Assembly: GCA_905233215.1 (NCBI GenBank)
Contig: CAJODC010000007.1
Span: forward strand, 1-64,000
Length of the DNA stretch: 64,000 nt
DNA from: an uncultured Synergistales bacterium
GTDB taxonomy: Bacteria; Synergistota; Synergistia; Synergistales; Aminobacteriaceae
Direction: 5' to 3'
The translations under genes were made by a program, and so were the position numbers. Within the stretch, counting starts at the first letter, position 1. Each line of letters opens with the position of its first letter. The notes under the pieces were generated by a model. It was not told the DNA's origin and searched no databases. It was given only the letters and a program-made list of their open reading frames with translations. Below are positions 26,693 to 36,044 of this stretch, in pieces.

Positions 26693-28207
26693 ATGTATTC
26701 ATTCTTAGGCGGCCTTGTACTTTTGATACTGGGCTACATGATTTACGGTGCGATAGTCAGCAAGATTTTCGGTCCTGACGACAGAAAAACACCTTGTGTC
26801 GCTCACCCTGACGGCGTTGACTTCGTTCCCATTTCGGCAGGAAGGGCTTTCCTGATTCAGTTACTCAACATCGCTGGATTAGGGCCCATCTTCGGAGCTT
26901 TGACCGGCGCAATCTGGGGGCCTCAGGTTTACCTCTGGATAGTCTTCGGAACAATCTTCGCCGGAGCTGTTCATGATTATCTCGTCGGTATGCTCTCAAT
27001 AAGGAATGACGGCGCGAGCGTCTCGGAAATCACCGGAAAATATCTCGGAGGCTTCATGCTTCAGGTCATGAGACTGTTCAGCGTTGTGCTTCTCGTTATG
27101 GTCGGCGTTGTCTTCATGGTAGGTCCTGCCGGACTGCTTGCCCTCATGGTGACTCAGGGTACAAGCGGTGCAGTAGGCGCGGGCGGTACTGCTGCAACGG
27201 CTATGGGCTTCAATGCTGCCGAATGGACGAAGATTCTCACAGTCATAATACTTGTCTATTACTTCCTTGCTACACTTCTTCCGATCGATAAAGTTATCGG
27301 CAAGATATATCCTGTTTTCGGACTGTGCTTGATCTTCATGGCCATCGGAATCGGAGGCGTTACAGTCTACAATCACATTCAGGGAACGAAGCCGATGATC
27401 GAACTTTGGGAAGGTCTCTACAACATGCACCCGAAAGCCGACTCGATGCCTATCTGGCCGTTAATGTTCATCACGGTAGCCTGCGGAGCGATTTCGGGCT
27501 TCCACGCTACACAGTCGCCCTTGATGGCAAGATGCTTAACGTCTGAGCGTCAGGGAAGATTCGTGTTTTACGGCGCAATGGTCGCTGAAGGCATCATCGC
27601 TCTCATCTGGGCAAGCGCAGGCATAGCGTTCTACAATGGGACTGACGGCGGATTCTCAACAGCCGGACTTCTTGCGGTCGGCGGTGGAAACTCAACGAGT
27701 GTCTACCAGATTTCAGTCGGACTCTTAGGGCCTATAGGAAGTATTTTGGCGTTGCTCGGAGTCGTAGCGTGCCCGATAACGTCAGGCGATACGGCGTTCA
27801 GAAGCGCGAGATTGACTCTTGCTGACTGGTTCAAGATTGACCAGAAGGGAATCGCTCCGAGACTTGTACTCGCTGTTCCTCTGCTTGCTGCTGGCTATGG
27901 AATTTCGTTCCTTGATTACGGAATCGTTTGGCGTTACTTCTCATGGTCAAACCAGACACTCGCAATGATAGCGTTATGGGCCGGTGCCGTGTATCTTGCT
28001 ACGAACGTGAGCGCAGGAGCGAGTCTTCTTGCTGCTGTTCCTGCAACATTCATGTCAGCCGTCAGCGTAACATATTTCTGCATTGCTCCTGAGTGCTACC
28101 TGATGCTTGAGAGGAATCTTGCTTACGGAATCGGCTGCTGCGTTGCTGTAGCGTTCGCTTTGCTGTTCTACTTCAAGACTTACCGTCCCAGCAGTGAGAG
28201 GGCGTAG
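26693..28207 (+). CDS. cstA: CstA-family carbon starvation/peptide transporter
   Basis: A 504-residue polytopic membrane protein of the CstA family; family members import peptides or pyruvate. Conserved segments are LNIAGLGPIFGALTGAIWGP, GTIFAGAVHDYLVGMLSIRNDG, TVACGAISGFHATQSPLMAR and GVVACPITSGDTAFRSARL. AGAAGGGAG upstream supports the ATG. It is followed after two bases by a copZ-like gene. Peptide uptake fits an amino-acid fermenter, but substrate is not evident from sequence. It is shorter than E. coli CstA (701 residues), matching the shorter form common in anaerobes. Confidence 0.92.
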   Translation: MYSFLGGLVLLILGYMIYGAIVSKIFGPDDRKTPCVAHPDGVDFVPISAGRAFLIQLLNIAGLGPIFGALTGAIWGPQVYLWIVFGTIFAGAVHDYLVGMLSIRNDGASVSEITGKYLGGFMLQVMRLFSVVLLVMVGVVFMVGPAGLLALMVTQGTSGAVGAGGTAATAMGFNAAEWTKILTVIILVYYFLATLLPIDKVIGKIYPVFGLCLIFMAIGIGGVTVYNHIQGTKPMIELWEGLYNMHPKADSMPIWPLMFITVACGAISGFHATQSPLMARCLTSERQGRFVFYGAMVAEGIIALIWASAGIAFYNGTDGGFSTAGLLAVGGGNSTSVYQISVGLLGPIGSILALLGVVACPITSGDTAFRSARLTLADWFKIDQKGIAPRLVLAVPLLAAGYGISFLDYGIVWRYFSWSNQTLAMIALWAGAVYLATNVSAGASLLAAVPATFMSAVSVTYFCIAPECYLMLERNLAYGIGCCVAVAFALLFYFKTYRPSSERA

Positions 28208-28209
28208 CC

Positions 28210-28419
28210 ATGACCAAGACAGTACACGTTGAAGGAATGGGCTGCATGAACTGCGTGAAACACGTCAAGGAAGCTCTCGAAGCTCTTGACGCTGTATCAT
28301 CGGCGGAAGTCAGCCTCGAAACGAACACCGCTGTGATTTCGCTGACAAAGGACATATCCGACACAGCGATAATTTCAGCAGTCGAAGAAGCCGGTTACGA
28401 GGTCAGCAAGATAGCGTAA
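28210..28419 (+). CDS. Heavy-metal-associated (HMA) domain protein, CopZ-like
   Basis: A 69-residue protein consisting of one HMA domain, with the metal-binding motif GMGCMNCVKHV (CXXC) near the N-terminus and a beta-alpha-beta-beta-alpha-beta pattern ending EEAGYEV. It is likely a cytoplasmic Cu(I) chaperone. It lies two bases after cstA, so it is probably co-transcribed with it; no copper ATPase is in the window. The link with a peptide transporter is unexplained. Confidence 0.9.
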   Translation: MTKTVHVEGMGCMNCVKHVKEALEALDAVSSAEVSLETNTAVISLTKDISDTAIISAVEEAGYEVSKIA

Positions 28420-28431
28420 CAAAAAAAATAG

Positions 28432-28467
28432 ACGGGTCGCGCAAAAAATGCACGGCTCGTTTTTTTC
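28432..28467. terminator. Terminator after copZ, shared with the convergent secreted coiled-coil gene
   Basis: ACGGGTCGCGC pairs with GCACGGCTCGT (two wobbles, one mismatch) followed by TTTTTTT on the plus strand. A run of eight A just upstream provides a U-tract for the minus-strand gene. Confidence 0.7.
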
Positions 28468-28468
28468 T

Positions 28469-29689
28469 TTACCTTTTGAGCCTTCTGTTAATCTCGTCAA
28501 ATTCAGCCCTCATTACACCGCTCTCAAAGATTTTCAGCTCAGGCATCGACAAATTACCGATAGCGTCAAAGGCATTCAGCCCCGAATGTATCAGCCCTCT
28601 CAATTCTCCGGAACTCCTCACGGTCTTGTATGTGTTTTCAGCCAAATCTCGATTCAGTCTCAAGTTCTTCACGCTGTCCATGATTGCCGTTTTCTGACTG
28701 TCGAGAAGTTCGCCGTATAACCTTGCTGCCTCGATTGTCGTTGCGTTGGACTTAGCGTTCTGCGCAAAAGATTTCCGCTGTGCCTGAGTGTATGCCCTGT
28801 TGTTGCTCTTTGAGAGAGCGTCCTTCCTCAATGTCTCGGCTTCCCTCATGATTTCGGCTAAATGCGGTCTGTACTCTGTGTTCATCTTCCTGATTAACTG
28901 CTCCTGTGTGTGTATCAGTAGGTCATTCAGCACCAGATACATTCCAGTGTAACGCCGGGTTATAGCGAGATCGTTGGTCTCATTCTGTGAGAGTTCCTCG
29001 AGTTTTGAGACTACGGCTTTAACGTTGTCGAATATCACCGTGTTCTGTAAAATGTCCTCGCCTGTTACGGAATTTAGCAGTATCTCAGTCTGTGTGTCGG
29101 TCAACTCAAGTCCGATGCTCCGAAGATCCGATGTCAGACGTGAATTTATCGCTGTCATGTCGGCTTCGGTCTTGTCGATTGCGTTCTCAGTCTCCTTGAT
29201 TTTCGCGTCAACTTTGCTCTTTGTCCTTACCCAGAAAAAATACGAACTTTCGGGAGCGTTGATGCGTTCGTTTCTTAGAGCGTCAAGTTCAGCCCTTAAT
29301 GACGAAAGTTTTGAACGAAGTTTCATGGCCTCCGCTCTTGAGTTCCCTGCATCACTCCCGGAAAGTATCACAAGCGCACGGTCAAGAAGCTCATCAATCT
29401 TCCTGCTGTTACTCGCCTTGTCATCGCCGAACCACGCTGAGTCAGGGAGCGTTTCATGTTTGTCACGAAGTTCGAGAGCGTCATTGAGATTGCCAGTGAG
29501 CTTCCCCCACTTGCCAGCGATATTCTCAGGCAGTCCGTCATCACTCGTAACCGTCTCTTCCGAACTGAACCAGCCCGTTACGCTGTCCCAAATTCCGCCG
29601 GCATAGTCCGTAACATCTTCCCAGCCGAAAGCGTGAGCACTGTTCACCCAAAACATCATCAACGCTGTTAATGTAGCAATCCTTTTCAT
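28469..29689 (-). CDS. Secreted coiled-coil protein, function unknown
   Basis: A 406-residue protein with a signal peptide (MKRIATLTALMMFWVNSAHA) and then a mostly helical body rich in Lys, Glu, Leu and Arg. Coiled-coil potential is strongest at about residues 120-205 (LRSKLSSLRAELDALRNER onward) and 235-350. No catalytic motif, lipobox or C-terminal anchor is seen, so it is probably soluble in the periplasm or secreted. The ATG at 29689 is chosen because AAGGAG lies eight bases before it; the frame extends 27 bases further. It diverges from the lpxB-like operon. I do not recognise the family. Confidence 0.8.
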   Translation of the reverse strand: MKRIATLTALMMFWVNSAHAFGWEDVTDYAGGIWDSVTGWFSSEETVTSDDGLPENIAGKWGKLTGNLNDALELRDKHETLPDSAWFGDDKASNSRKIDELLDRALVILSGSDAGNSRAEAMKLRSKLSSLRAELDALRNERINAPESSYFFWVRTKSKVDAKIKETENAIDKTEADMTAINSRLTSDLRSIGLELTDTQTEILLNSVTGEDILQNTVIFDNVKAVVSKLEELSQNETNDLAITRRYTGMYLVLNDLLIHTQEQLIRKMNTEYRPHLAEIMREAETLRKDALSKSNNRAYTQAQRKSFAQNAKSNATTIEAARLYGELLDSQKTAIMDSVKNLRLNRDLAENTYKTVRSSGELRGLIHSGLNAFDAIGNLSMPELKIFESGVMRAEFDEINRRLKR

Positions 29690-29811
29690 GTTCAAGACTC
29701 CTTTCTTGTGTAACAATATTAGTCAAAGTATATGGAGATTTTTTGATGTAGTCCATCGTAGACTATATTATAATAATTTTCTATCAATTTTTTTCAAGGA
29801 AGGTGAATTTT

Positions 29812-30918
29812 TTGCGTGTTACTATTTTAACGAATGGTCCCGGCGAATTATGGGGCTGGGTTCGCCCGGTCGCTTCGGAATTGAGAGAACGAGGCCATTC
29901 AATATCATTGTGGCTCTTGCCGTGTCCTTTCTCGTCAAGCCATGAGAGGGAAGCCGCTTCTCTTCTCGGTGTCGATAAACTTCAGGGGCCTTCTTCAACT
30001 TCTGTTACATGGCAGGAAGCCGCTCACGAAAAGACTGACAGAATTATTCAAATGGGCGGTGATATTTCATTCGGGCTTAGAATGTCAAAGTTCTCGAAAG
30101 CTCCGTTGACTGTCTACAGTTACAGACACAGAAAAGAAATCAAAGGCGTTAAACTTCTCACAGCGTTTCAAGAACAGGTGAATTTTCCTTCTGTTACGGC
30201 AATAGGCGATCTTGTCAAGGACTCTCTCGAAACGGCTTCGACTGTCTCTGACGTTGTTCGCTGGAACTGGAAGAAGGACCCTGCATCGCCGAGAATATTA
30301 TTTTTACCGGGAAGCAGACCGCAGATTCGTTCAGCCGTGATGAACTGGCTTTGCGAACTCCGTGACAACATAAAGACTCTAATACCAAACGCAAGAATAA
30401 GATCATTATTTCCTCAGTTCATGCCGGAGATTGAGATTAAACAGTGGAAGAAGGCCGGGTTAAATCCTGTCAGAGCAAGCGCGGCTCTTGCCATGAGGAA
30501 CGCTGATTTTGCCGTGACTCAGCCGGGTACAAATAATTTTGAGATGATGCACTGCGGGCTTGCAGGAGTCGTTATTGCTCCCGAAAAATTTTTGGACTAC
30601 ATGCCCGTTGCAGGTCTTGCCGGATTTGTCGCAGGTCTTCCAGTTGTCGGCAGAATAATACGCCGAAAAGCTCTCCTTCGCACCGTTGAAAAATGGAACG
30701 GTTATATCTCCCTGCCTAACAGGACGTTCAACAAAAATATTCTCCCTGAAATGTGGGGCAATGTTACGCCCGTCATGGTCGCCGAGAAAATCAAATCTGA
30801 ACTTGATGATGACGAACACATGACAGCCATTCATGATGAACTGCTTTCATTTTCGGGCGAAAGCGGAGCGGCTGAGAGGCTCTGCGATATTGCGACAGGC
30901 ACGGGGGGAGCGGTATGA
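29812..30918 (+). CDS. LpxB-like GT-B glycosyltransferase
   Basis: A 368-residue protein related to lipid-A-disaccharide synthase but clearly divergent. The N-terminus ILTNGPGELWGWVRPVASEL is the equivalent of the LpxB start (GExSGD). ILFLPGSRPQIRS and FAVTQPGTNNFEMMHCGLAG match the LpxB donor-binding and acceptor blocks. The start is TTG at 29812; GTG at 29803 lies inside the ribosome-binding site AAGGAAGGTG. It overlaps msbA by four bases (ATGA), so it belongs to a lipid A assembly operon. Whether it performs the LpxB step is unproven, since a second LpxB-related domain is fused to LpxK two genes downstream. Confidence 0.8.
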   Translation: MRVTILTNGPGELWGWVRPVASELRERGHSISLWLLPCPFSSSHEREAASLLGVDKLQGPSSTSVTWQEAAHEKTDRIIQMGGDISFGLRMSKFSKAPLTVYSYRHRKEIKGVKLLTAFQEQVNFPSVTAIGDLVKDSLETASTVSDVVRWNWKKDPASPRILFLPGSRPQIRSAVMNWLCELRDNIKTLIPNARIRSLFPQFMPEIEIKQWKKAGLNPVRASAALAMRNADFAVTQPGTNNFEMMHCGLAGVVIAPEKFLDYMPVAGLAGFVAGLPVVGRIIRRKALLRTVEKWNGYISLPNRTFNKNILPEMWGNVTPVMVAEKIKSELDDDEHMTAIHDELLSFSGESGAAERLCDIATGTGGAV

Positions 30919-32627
30919 AAATTTCCGAACCTCTGAGAATGCTGGCAGGTTACACGAAAAAATACAGGCTGAAAATTTTTCTCGCCGTCATCTTCATGTT
31001 AGCGTCATCGGGGCTTAATGTCCTTCCGCCTTACTTGTTCAAGTCTGTCGTTGATGATGTCTTAATCTCAAAAAATATTTTCATGCTAAACATCATCTGT
31101 TTCGCCGTGATAGCTATTTTCGGAATCAAGGCTCTGACGATGTACCTTCAGCGTTACTACATGAACGAGGCCGGTCAGGGCGTTGTCATGGACATTCGCA
31201 ACGCTCTCTACGATCACATGATGAGAATGAAGTTGGGCACTATTTACGCCTCAAGGACTGGCGAACTCATGAGCAGGATCACGGGCGATGCCGCTACCCT
31301 TCAGAACATAGTAACAACAACTTTCATCGACCTGCTCTTCAACCTGATAACCTTCGTGGGAATGTTTGCTTTTATCATTTACATCAACTGGAAATTGACA
31401 TGCTTAATCGTTATCGTTCTTCCGTTTGTGGGAATGCTTCTGTCTTTTGCAGGGAAAAAACTCCGTGCAGCAGGCCACAACGTTCAGGAACATTTAGCCG
31501 ACATTACTGCAACGGCTCAAGAGGCTTTCAGCGCAGTCAGGGTAGTGAGGTCTTTTGCGAACGAAGACGCAGAGCTTGAACGTTTCAGGGAGGCAGGACG
31601 GGGAAATTATGACGCACTGTTGAAGGCTGTGAGCGTTCAAGGGATTTTGGCTGGAGTGATTGAGGTGTTCCTGATATTCGCTCTGGCTGTGGTCTTCTGG
31701 GTTGGAGGAAGGAGCGTCATCAATGGCGACTTGACACCGGGAGAATTGATTTCTTTCACCGGCTACATTGCCTTCATGGTTCAGCCGATAAGGAGCGTCA
31801 TGAATCAGATGAGCTACATTCAAACGGGAATAGCGAGCGCGGAAAGAATCTGCGAGATTCTCAGCGTCCCAGCCGAAGATGACACGTCAACAAAAACTCA
31901 CATTCCCATAACAGGCCGTATAACTTTCGAGAACGTGTCATTCAGTTACGACTCACAGGAGATTCTTCACGGGATAAACCTCGATGTCAAAGCCGGAGGA
32001 AAAATAGCCATTGTCGGCCCTACAGGTTCGGGAAAATCAACGATTGCCGATTTAATCCCACGCTTCTATGAACCCTCAAAGGGAAGAATCTTGATTGACG
32101 GCGTGAATATTTCGGACTTCTCATTGAAAGATTTACGGAGACAGATCGGAATAGTTCCTCAGGAATGTATCTTGATGAGAGGGACTATAGCTTTCAATAT
32201 CGCTTACGGCCTCGATGAAATTGACATGAACAAAGTAAAAACGGCTGCTGAAATTGCGGACATCAGCGGCTTCATTGAGTCATTGCCTGACGGTTACAAT
32301 ACGCTTGTCGGCGAAAGAGGCGTAACGCTCTCAGGCGGTCAGCGTCAGAGAATAGCAATAGCACGAGCAGTCATCAGAGATCCGAGAATACTAATACTTG
32401 ACGAGGCTACAAGCTCGCTTGACACAGCATCAGAACAGGCGGTGCAGAAAGCTCTCAATCAGGCCATGAAAGGAAGGACATCAATAATCATCGCTCACAG
32501 GTTAAGCACAATCAAGAACGCTGACAGAATTTATGTCTTGAAGGACGGAACGTTCACGGAGTCGGGGACTCATGAAAATTTGCTCAAAGAAGGCGGCCTC
32601 TATGCTGAATTATACGGAAATCTATAA
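30915..32627 (+). CDS. msbA: Lipid A export ABC transporter (permease and ATPase fused)
   Basis: A 570-residue half-transporter that flips core-lipid A across the inner membrane as a homodimer. The N-terminal six-helix domain spans residues ~15-310. The nucleotide-binding domain carries Walker A IVGPTGSGKST, signature LSGGQRQRIAIARA, Walker B ILILDEATSSLD and the H-loop IIIAHRLSTI. The assignment as MsbA rather than another exporter rests on its position between an LpxB-like gene and an LpxK gene, with overlaps on both sides. Length and layout match MsbA (582 in E. coli). Confidence 0.88.
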   Translation: MKISEPLRMLAGYTKKYRLKIFLAVIFMLASSGLNVLPPYLFKSVVDDVLISKNIFMLNIICFAVIAIFGIKALTMYLQRYYMNEAGQGVVMDIRNALYDHMMRMKLGTIYASRTGELMSRITGDAATLQNIVTTTFIDLLFNLITFVGMFAFIIYINWKLTCLIVIVLPFVGMLLSFAGKKLRAAGHNVQEHLADITATAQEAFSAVRVVRSFANEDAELERFREAGRGNYDALLKAVSVQGILAGVIEVFLIFALAVVFWVGGRSVINGDLTPGELISFTGYIAFMVQPIRSVMNQMSYIQTGIASAERICEILSVPAEDDTSTKTHIPITGRITFENVSFSYDSQEILHGINLDVKAGGKIAIVGPTGSGKSTIADLIPRFYEPSKGRILIDGVNISDFSLKDLRRQIGIVPQECILMRGTIAFNIAYGLDEIDMNKVKTAAEIADISGFIESLPDGYNTLVGERGVTLSGGQRQRIAIARAVIRDPRILILDEATSSLDTASEQAVQKALNQAMKGRTSIIIAHRLSTIKNADRIYVLKDGTFTESGTHENLLKEGGLYAELYGNL

Positions 32628-34821
32628 CTGGTACATCGCTCACGCAAAGGGCAAAAGTTACAGCCTATTTCTTGACGTGATACTTTTTCCGCCGACTGTC
32701 ATTCTCGCAATGATAACGGCTCTGTCTGACTTTCTCCACTCTCACGGCCTCATGAAGAGCGAACAGCCTCCTTTGCCCGTAATCAGTGTCGGAAATCTCA
32801 CATACGGCGGTACCAACAAGACACCTTTCGTGATAATGCTGGCACAGTACGCTAAATCAAAAGGCATAAAGCCCGGAATAGTCCTCAGAGGTTACAGGGG
32901 AAAGGCTCACGAGGCTGTAATAATCATGAACGGTGAGGGCGAACGTGATTTGACGGGCGATGAAGCTCTCATGATTTCGGGGAAACTGCCTGATGTGCCT
33001 GTTGCCGTTGCCGTGAAAAGAATTGACGGTGTAAAAGCACTCAAAGAGGCTGGAGCTGAACTTGTCATAGCTGACGATGCTTTTCAACACAGGGCGATGA
33101 ACAGGGACTGCGATATTGTACTGGTTGACGCTCTATGCCCTGACGGTAACGGTAGACTCTCGCCGTCCGGGATAATGCGTGAGAAGTTCAAAGCCCTAAA
33201 ACGCGCTCACATTGTCGTCATCACGAAATCATCAATGGCGGAACGTGAGAAGTTAGCGAAACTTCATGAGAAGCTGAAAAAGTATGTCAACAGTGAAAAT
33301 ATATTCATGTCTGACATTGACGCTGACGGCTGGCGTTTCAACATTCCTGATGAAGGAAGCTCGGTTTTCGCTTTCTCAGCGACCGGAAGCCCTGAGACCT
33401 TCACACGCTCGCTTGAGGAAAGGGGCTGTAACGTAACGGGAAGCAGGGCATTCACGGATCATCACAAGTACACTCATGATGACGTTAAAACGCTCAACGC
33501 TCTCTCGGTGAACGCAAAATATATCACCTGCACCGAAAAAGATTTAGCGAACATGGCCGGGATTTTGCCCGATGAATTTACGCTGCCTCTTGCTGTTCCG
33601 AAAGTGAAGGTAACTCTGCGTGAGAGTGAAAAATTTTTCGCCCGTCTTGCCGAAGTAATGAGACCTGAAATCGTGATCGCCTCGAACGGTTACGGCGAGG
33701 ACGCAATAGCCTCAGTGCTTGCGGTGAAGATGCGTGAGGCTTACCCCGAAGCGAGACTGTCAGCGTTCCCTCTTGTCGGAAGCGGTGAAGCGTTCAAGCG
33801 TGTCGGTGTTGATGTGATGTCGGCAAAATCCGTAACGCCTTCAGCAGGAGTGTTCAAATATTCATTGCGTGAACTTTGGGCTGACTTGAGAGCCGGACTC
33901 CTTCATCAGGTCGCTGAACAGCTCAAGGACTGGCGGAAAGTCTCCCGTAACATTCTCACTCCTGTTTGTGTCGGAGATGTTTACTTGTTGCTGAATACTT
34001 TGTGGGGAGCTGGAAAGCGTCCTCTTTTTGTTGCTACGGCCAAGACGGTTTATATTTCTGGACACTGGCGCACGGAAAGGGCGTTGATACGTTCGTTCAC
34101 CCTCAAGACGTGGACAAGGGACGAGCCTACAGCGGTACAAATCGGGAGGAACGCTTCGTATTCCGGAAGTCCGATAATGGATTTGATTGCTGACGGTAAA
34201 AGGACTGAAGGAAATGTTATTCTTCTTTTACCGGGAAGCAGGAAGAGTGCGAATAATGACGTGAAAATTCTTCTGTCAGCCGTTGAGATAATGAACTCAA
34301 AAGGCTATGACAATTTCAGAATGATGCTTGCTCCAACGCTTGATTACGATAAATTTTTTGCCTCGTGCAAAGATGAAGGCTGGACACATTCCGACACGGC
34401 ACTGACGAAGGACGGCGTGAAAATTTCGCTGACTTATGACGAAATCTCGAAGGCTTCGGAAGGAGTGTGCCTGCTCTTGGGAATGGGTGGAACTGCGAAT
34501 CAATTATGCGCTGGCTTGGGTATTCCAGTAATCGCTCCTGACAACAAGGGCAAACGTGTCCAGAAAAAATTACTCGGCGACTCGGAGATTCTCACTTCAG
34601 GGAGTGCCGTTGCTATGGCTGAATGTGCCTTGAGGGTGCTTGACGATGAGAGGCTCTATGACTACATGAGCGTTACGGGGCGTGAGAGAATGGGCGTGTC
34701 GGGAGCGTGTGATGATGTCGTGAGGTACACAAGCGAGACTCTCGGCTGGAAGGTCAGAGAGAATGTCTACAGGAAGCTAGCATCTTCCCCAGTGTACACA
34801 GAGGAAGCCCGACAACGTTGA
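32602..34821 (+). CDS. lpxK: LpxK (tetraacyldisaccharide 4'-kinase) fused to an LpxB-related domain
   Basis: A 739-residue fusion. Residues ~30-350 are Lpx[18 protein letters not shown] (P-loop region, with N where most LpxK have G in GGTGKT), [18 protein letters not shown] and [11 protein letters not shown]. Residues ~355-739 resemble COG4370/TIGR03492, a lipid-A-disaccharide-synthase-related family, with [34 protein letters not shown] and [17 protein letters not shown]. LpxK phosphorylates the 4' position of the disaccharide in the inner membrane; the role of the second half is unknown. The ATG at 32602 is preferred over one 30 bases upstream and overlaps msbA by 26 bases. Its 3' end overlaps the decayed maf gene. 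Confidence 0.88.
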   Translation: MLNYTEIYNWYIAHAKGKSYSLFLDVILFPPTVILAMITALSDFLHSHGLMKSEQPPLPVISVGNLTYGGTNKTPFVIMLAQYAKSKGIKPGIVLRGYRGKAHEAVIIMNGEGERDLTGDEALMISGKLPDVPVAVAVKRIDGVKALKEAGAELVIADDAFQHRAMNRDCDIVLVDALCPDGNGRLSPSGIMREKFKALKRAHIVVITKSSMAEREKLAKLHEKLKKYVNSENIFMSDIDADGWRFNIPDEGSSVFAFSATGSPETFTRSLEERGCNVTGSRAFTDHHKYTHDDVKTLNALSVNAKYITCTEKDLANMAGILPDEFTLPLAVPKVKVTLRESEKFFARLAEVMRPEIVIASNGYGEDAIASVLAVKMREAYPEARLSAFPLVGSGEAFKRVGVDVMSAKSVTPSAGVFKYSLRELWADLRAGLLHQVAEQLKDWRKVSRNILTPVCVGDVYLLLNTLWGAGKRPLFVATAKTVYISGHWRTERALIRSFTLKTWTRDEPTAVQIGRNASYSGSPIMDLIADGKRTEGNVILLLPGSRKSANNDVKILLSAVEIMNSKGYDNFRMMLAPTLDYDKFFASCKDEGWTHSDTALTKDGVKISLTYDEISKASEGVCLLLGMGGTANQLCAGLGIPVIAPDNKGKRVQKKLLGDSEILTSGSAVAMAECALRVLDDERLYDYMSVTGRERMGVSGACDDVVRYTSETLGWKVRENVYRKLASSPVYTEEARQR

Positions 34822-35261
34822 AGTAATCGCCGACAACCCCCTCAACGAGTAAAGCTCCCCTGCCTTGAACCGCGTAAGCTCCGGCCTTGTCATCACATTC
34901 TCCCGTTGTGAACGTCAGCAACCCTCATCTCACCGTCAGAATACACAGCCAGCCCCGTTATGACTTCGTGTTCACGCCCCGACAAAAGCCTCAGCATTCT
35001 CACAGCGTCATCACGGTCTGAAGGTTTGCCGAGAATCTCGCCGTCAATCACAACGATAGTGTCAGCAGCAATCACGACATCATCAGGGAATGCCAACGCT
35101 CCAGCCTCAGCCTTCAGCCCAGCAAGCCTCCTGCAAAGTTCTGAAGGAGACTCGCCGGGTATTTTTGACTCGTCAGCATCAGGCCTGTAGACCTCAAACT
35201 CAATGCCGATGCTCGAAAGCAGTTCCCTTCGTCTCGGACTTCCTGAGGCAAGAATGATCAT
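34754..35261 (-). pseudogene. maf: Maf-family nucleotide pyrophosphatase, broken by an internal deletion with frameshift
   Basis: The first 122 codons encode a normal Maf N-terminus: MIILASGSPRRRELL, DADESKIPGESP, VVIAADTIVVIDGEILGKP and GREHEVITGLAVY. The frame then ends in TGA after HNGRM. In another frame, starting at about 34906, the conserved C-terminus resumes: [20 protein letters not shown], then [12 protein letters not shown], ending at 34754-34756. About 20-25 residues normally found between these blocks are missing. The bases ACGGGAGA make sense in both frames at the junction, as expected for a deletion between short repeats. Maf proteins hydrolyse non-canonical NTPs. The gene overlaps uppP (ATGA) upstream and the convergent lpxK fusion by 68 bases. 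Confidence 0.88.
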
Positions 35262-36043
35262 GACAGAAACACCGCAGACGTTCCGACAATGAGACAGTAA
35301 ACGCCGAAATACGCCCAGTTCTTAGCGTTCACCAAACGCCTCATCAATATCAATGACAAAAGGCCAAGCACAAAAGCTATCAATGCTCCGGCCATGTAAC
35401 CGTCAGGAAGAAATACAGCTCCGCCAGATTTCATGAACTTCACACACTCAAGCAATGTCGCTCCCAAAATAGCAGGTATCGAAATCAAAAACGAAAATCG
35501 AAATGCCTCCGTTATTCCGAGTCCCATGAAAAGTCCCATAGCTATTGACATTCCAGAGCGTGAAACTCCGGGCAGTACCGCCACGCCTTGAGCAAGTCCG
35601 ACAGCAAGAGCGATTTTCAGAAGCGATGAATTTTTCCTTGATGACGCGAAAAATGGAATGAGAATCAATACAAGTCCCGTGAAAATTTCTCCTGCTCCAA
35701 CAAGAATCAGGCTCTCAGAAAATTTTTCAGCGGTTGACTTCAAACCGAGACCGATCACAGCCGTTACTGCCGACGCTATAAGCACCGCCCAGCCGTATGA
35801 CCAGCCGGAACGCTTTTTTTGACTGAACCAGCCCCCGAACCAGTCCGTCAAAATCTGTACTATATCTCGCCAAAAGTACAGCACTACCGCAAGCAGTGTC
35901 GCAAAATGTAACAGTATGTCGAACGTCAGCATGTTCTCATCAAATCCCATGAATATCTGAAACAGTGCAAGATGTCCCGAACTGCTGACCGGTAAAAATT
36001 CGCAAAGCCCCTGAACCGCTCCCAAAATTATTGAACTTGTCAA
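35258..36043 (-). CDS. uppP: Undecaprenyl-diphosphatase (BacA/UppP)
   Basis: A 261-residue inner-membrane enzyme that dephosphorylates undecaprenyl diphosphate to recycle the lipid carrier for peptidoglycan and glycans; overexpression gives bacitracin resistance in other bacteria. The two catalytic blocks are visible: GLCEFLPVSSSGHLAL and VAVLPGVSRSGMSIAMGL, within about eight hydrophobic helices. The start is TTG two bases after the rnj stop, with GGAG upstream, and the stop overlaps the maf start. It forms an rnj-uppP-maf operon on the minus strand. Confidence 0.95.
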   Translation of the reverse strand: MTSSIILGAVQGLCEFLPVSSSGHLALFQIFMGFDENMLTFDILLHFATLLAVVLYFWRDIVQILTDWFGGWFSQKKRSGWSYGWAVLIASAVTAVIGLGLKSTAEKFSESLILVGAGEIFTGLVLILIPFFASSRKNSSLLKIALAVGLAQGVAVLPGVSRSGMSIAMGLFMGLGITEAFRFSFLISIPAILGATLLECVKFMKSGGAVFLPDGYMAGALIAFVLGLLSLILMRRLVNAKNWAYFGVYCLIVGTSAVFLS

Positions 36044-36044
36044 C

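Noticed and set aside
28974-29606. 210-codon open frame on the plus strand opposite the secreted coiled-coil gene
   Set aside because: It is rich in Ser and lies antisense to a gene with a signal peptide and good start site.
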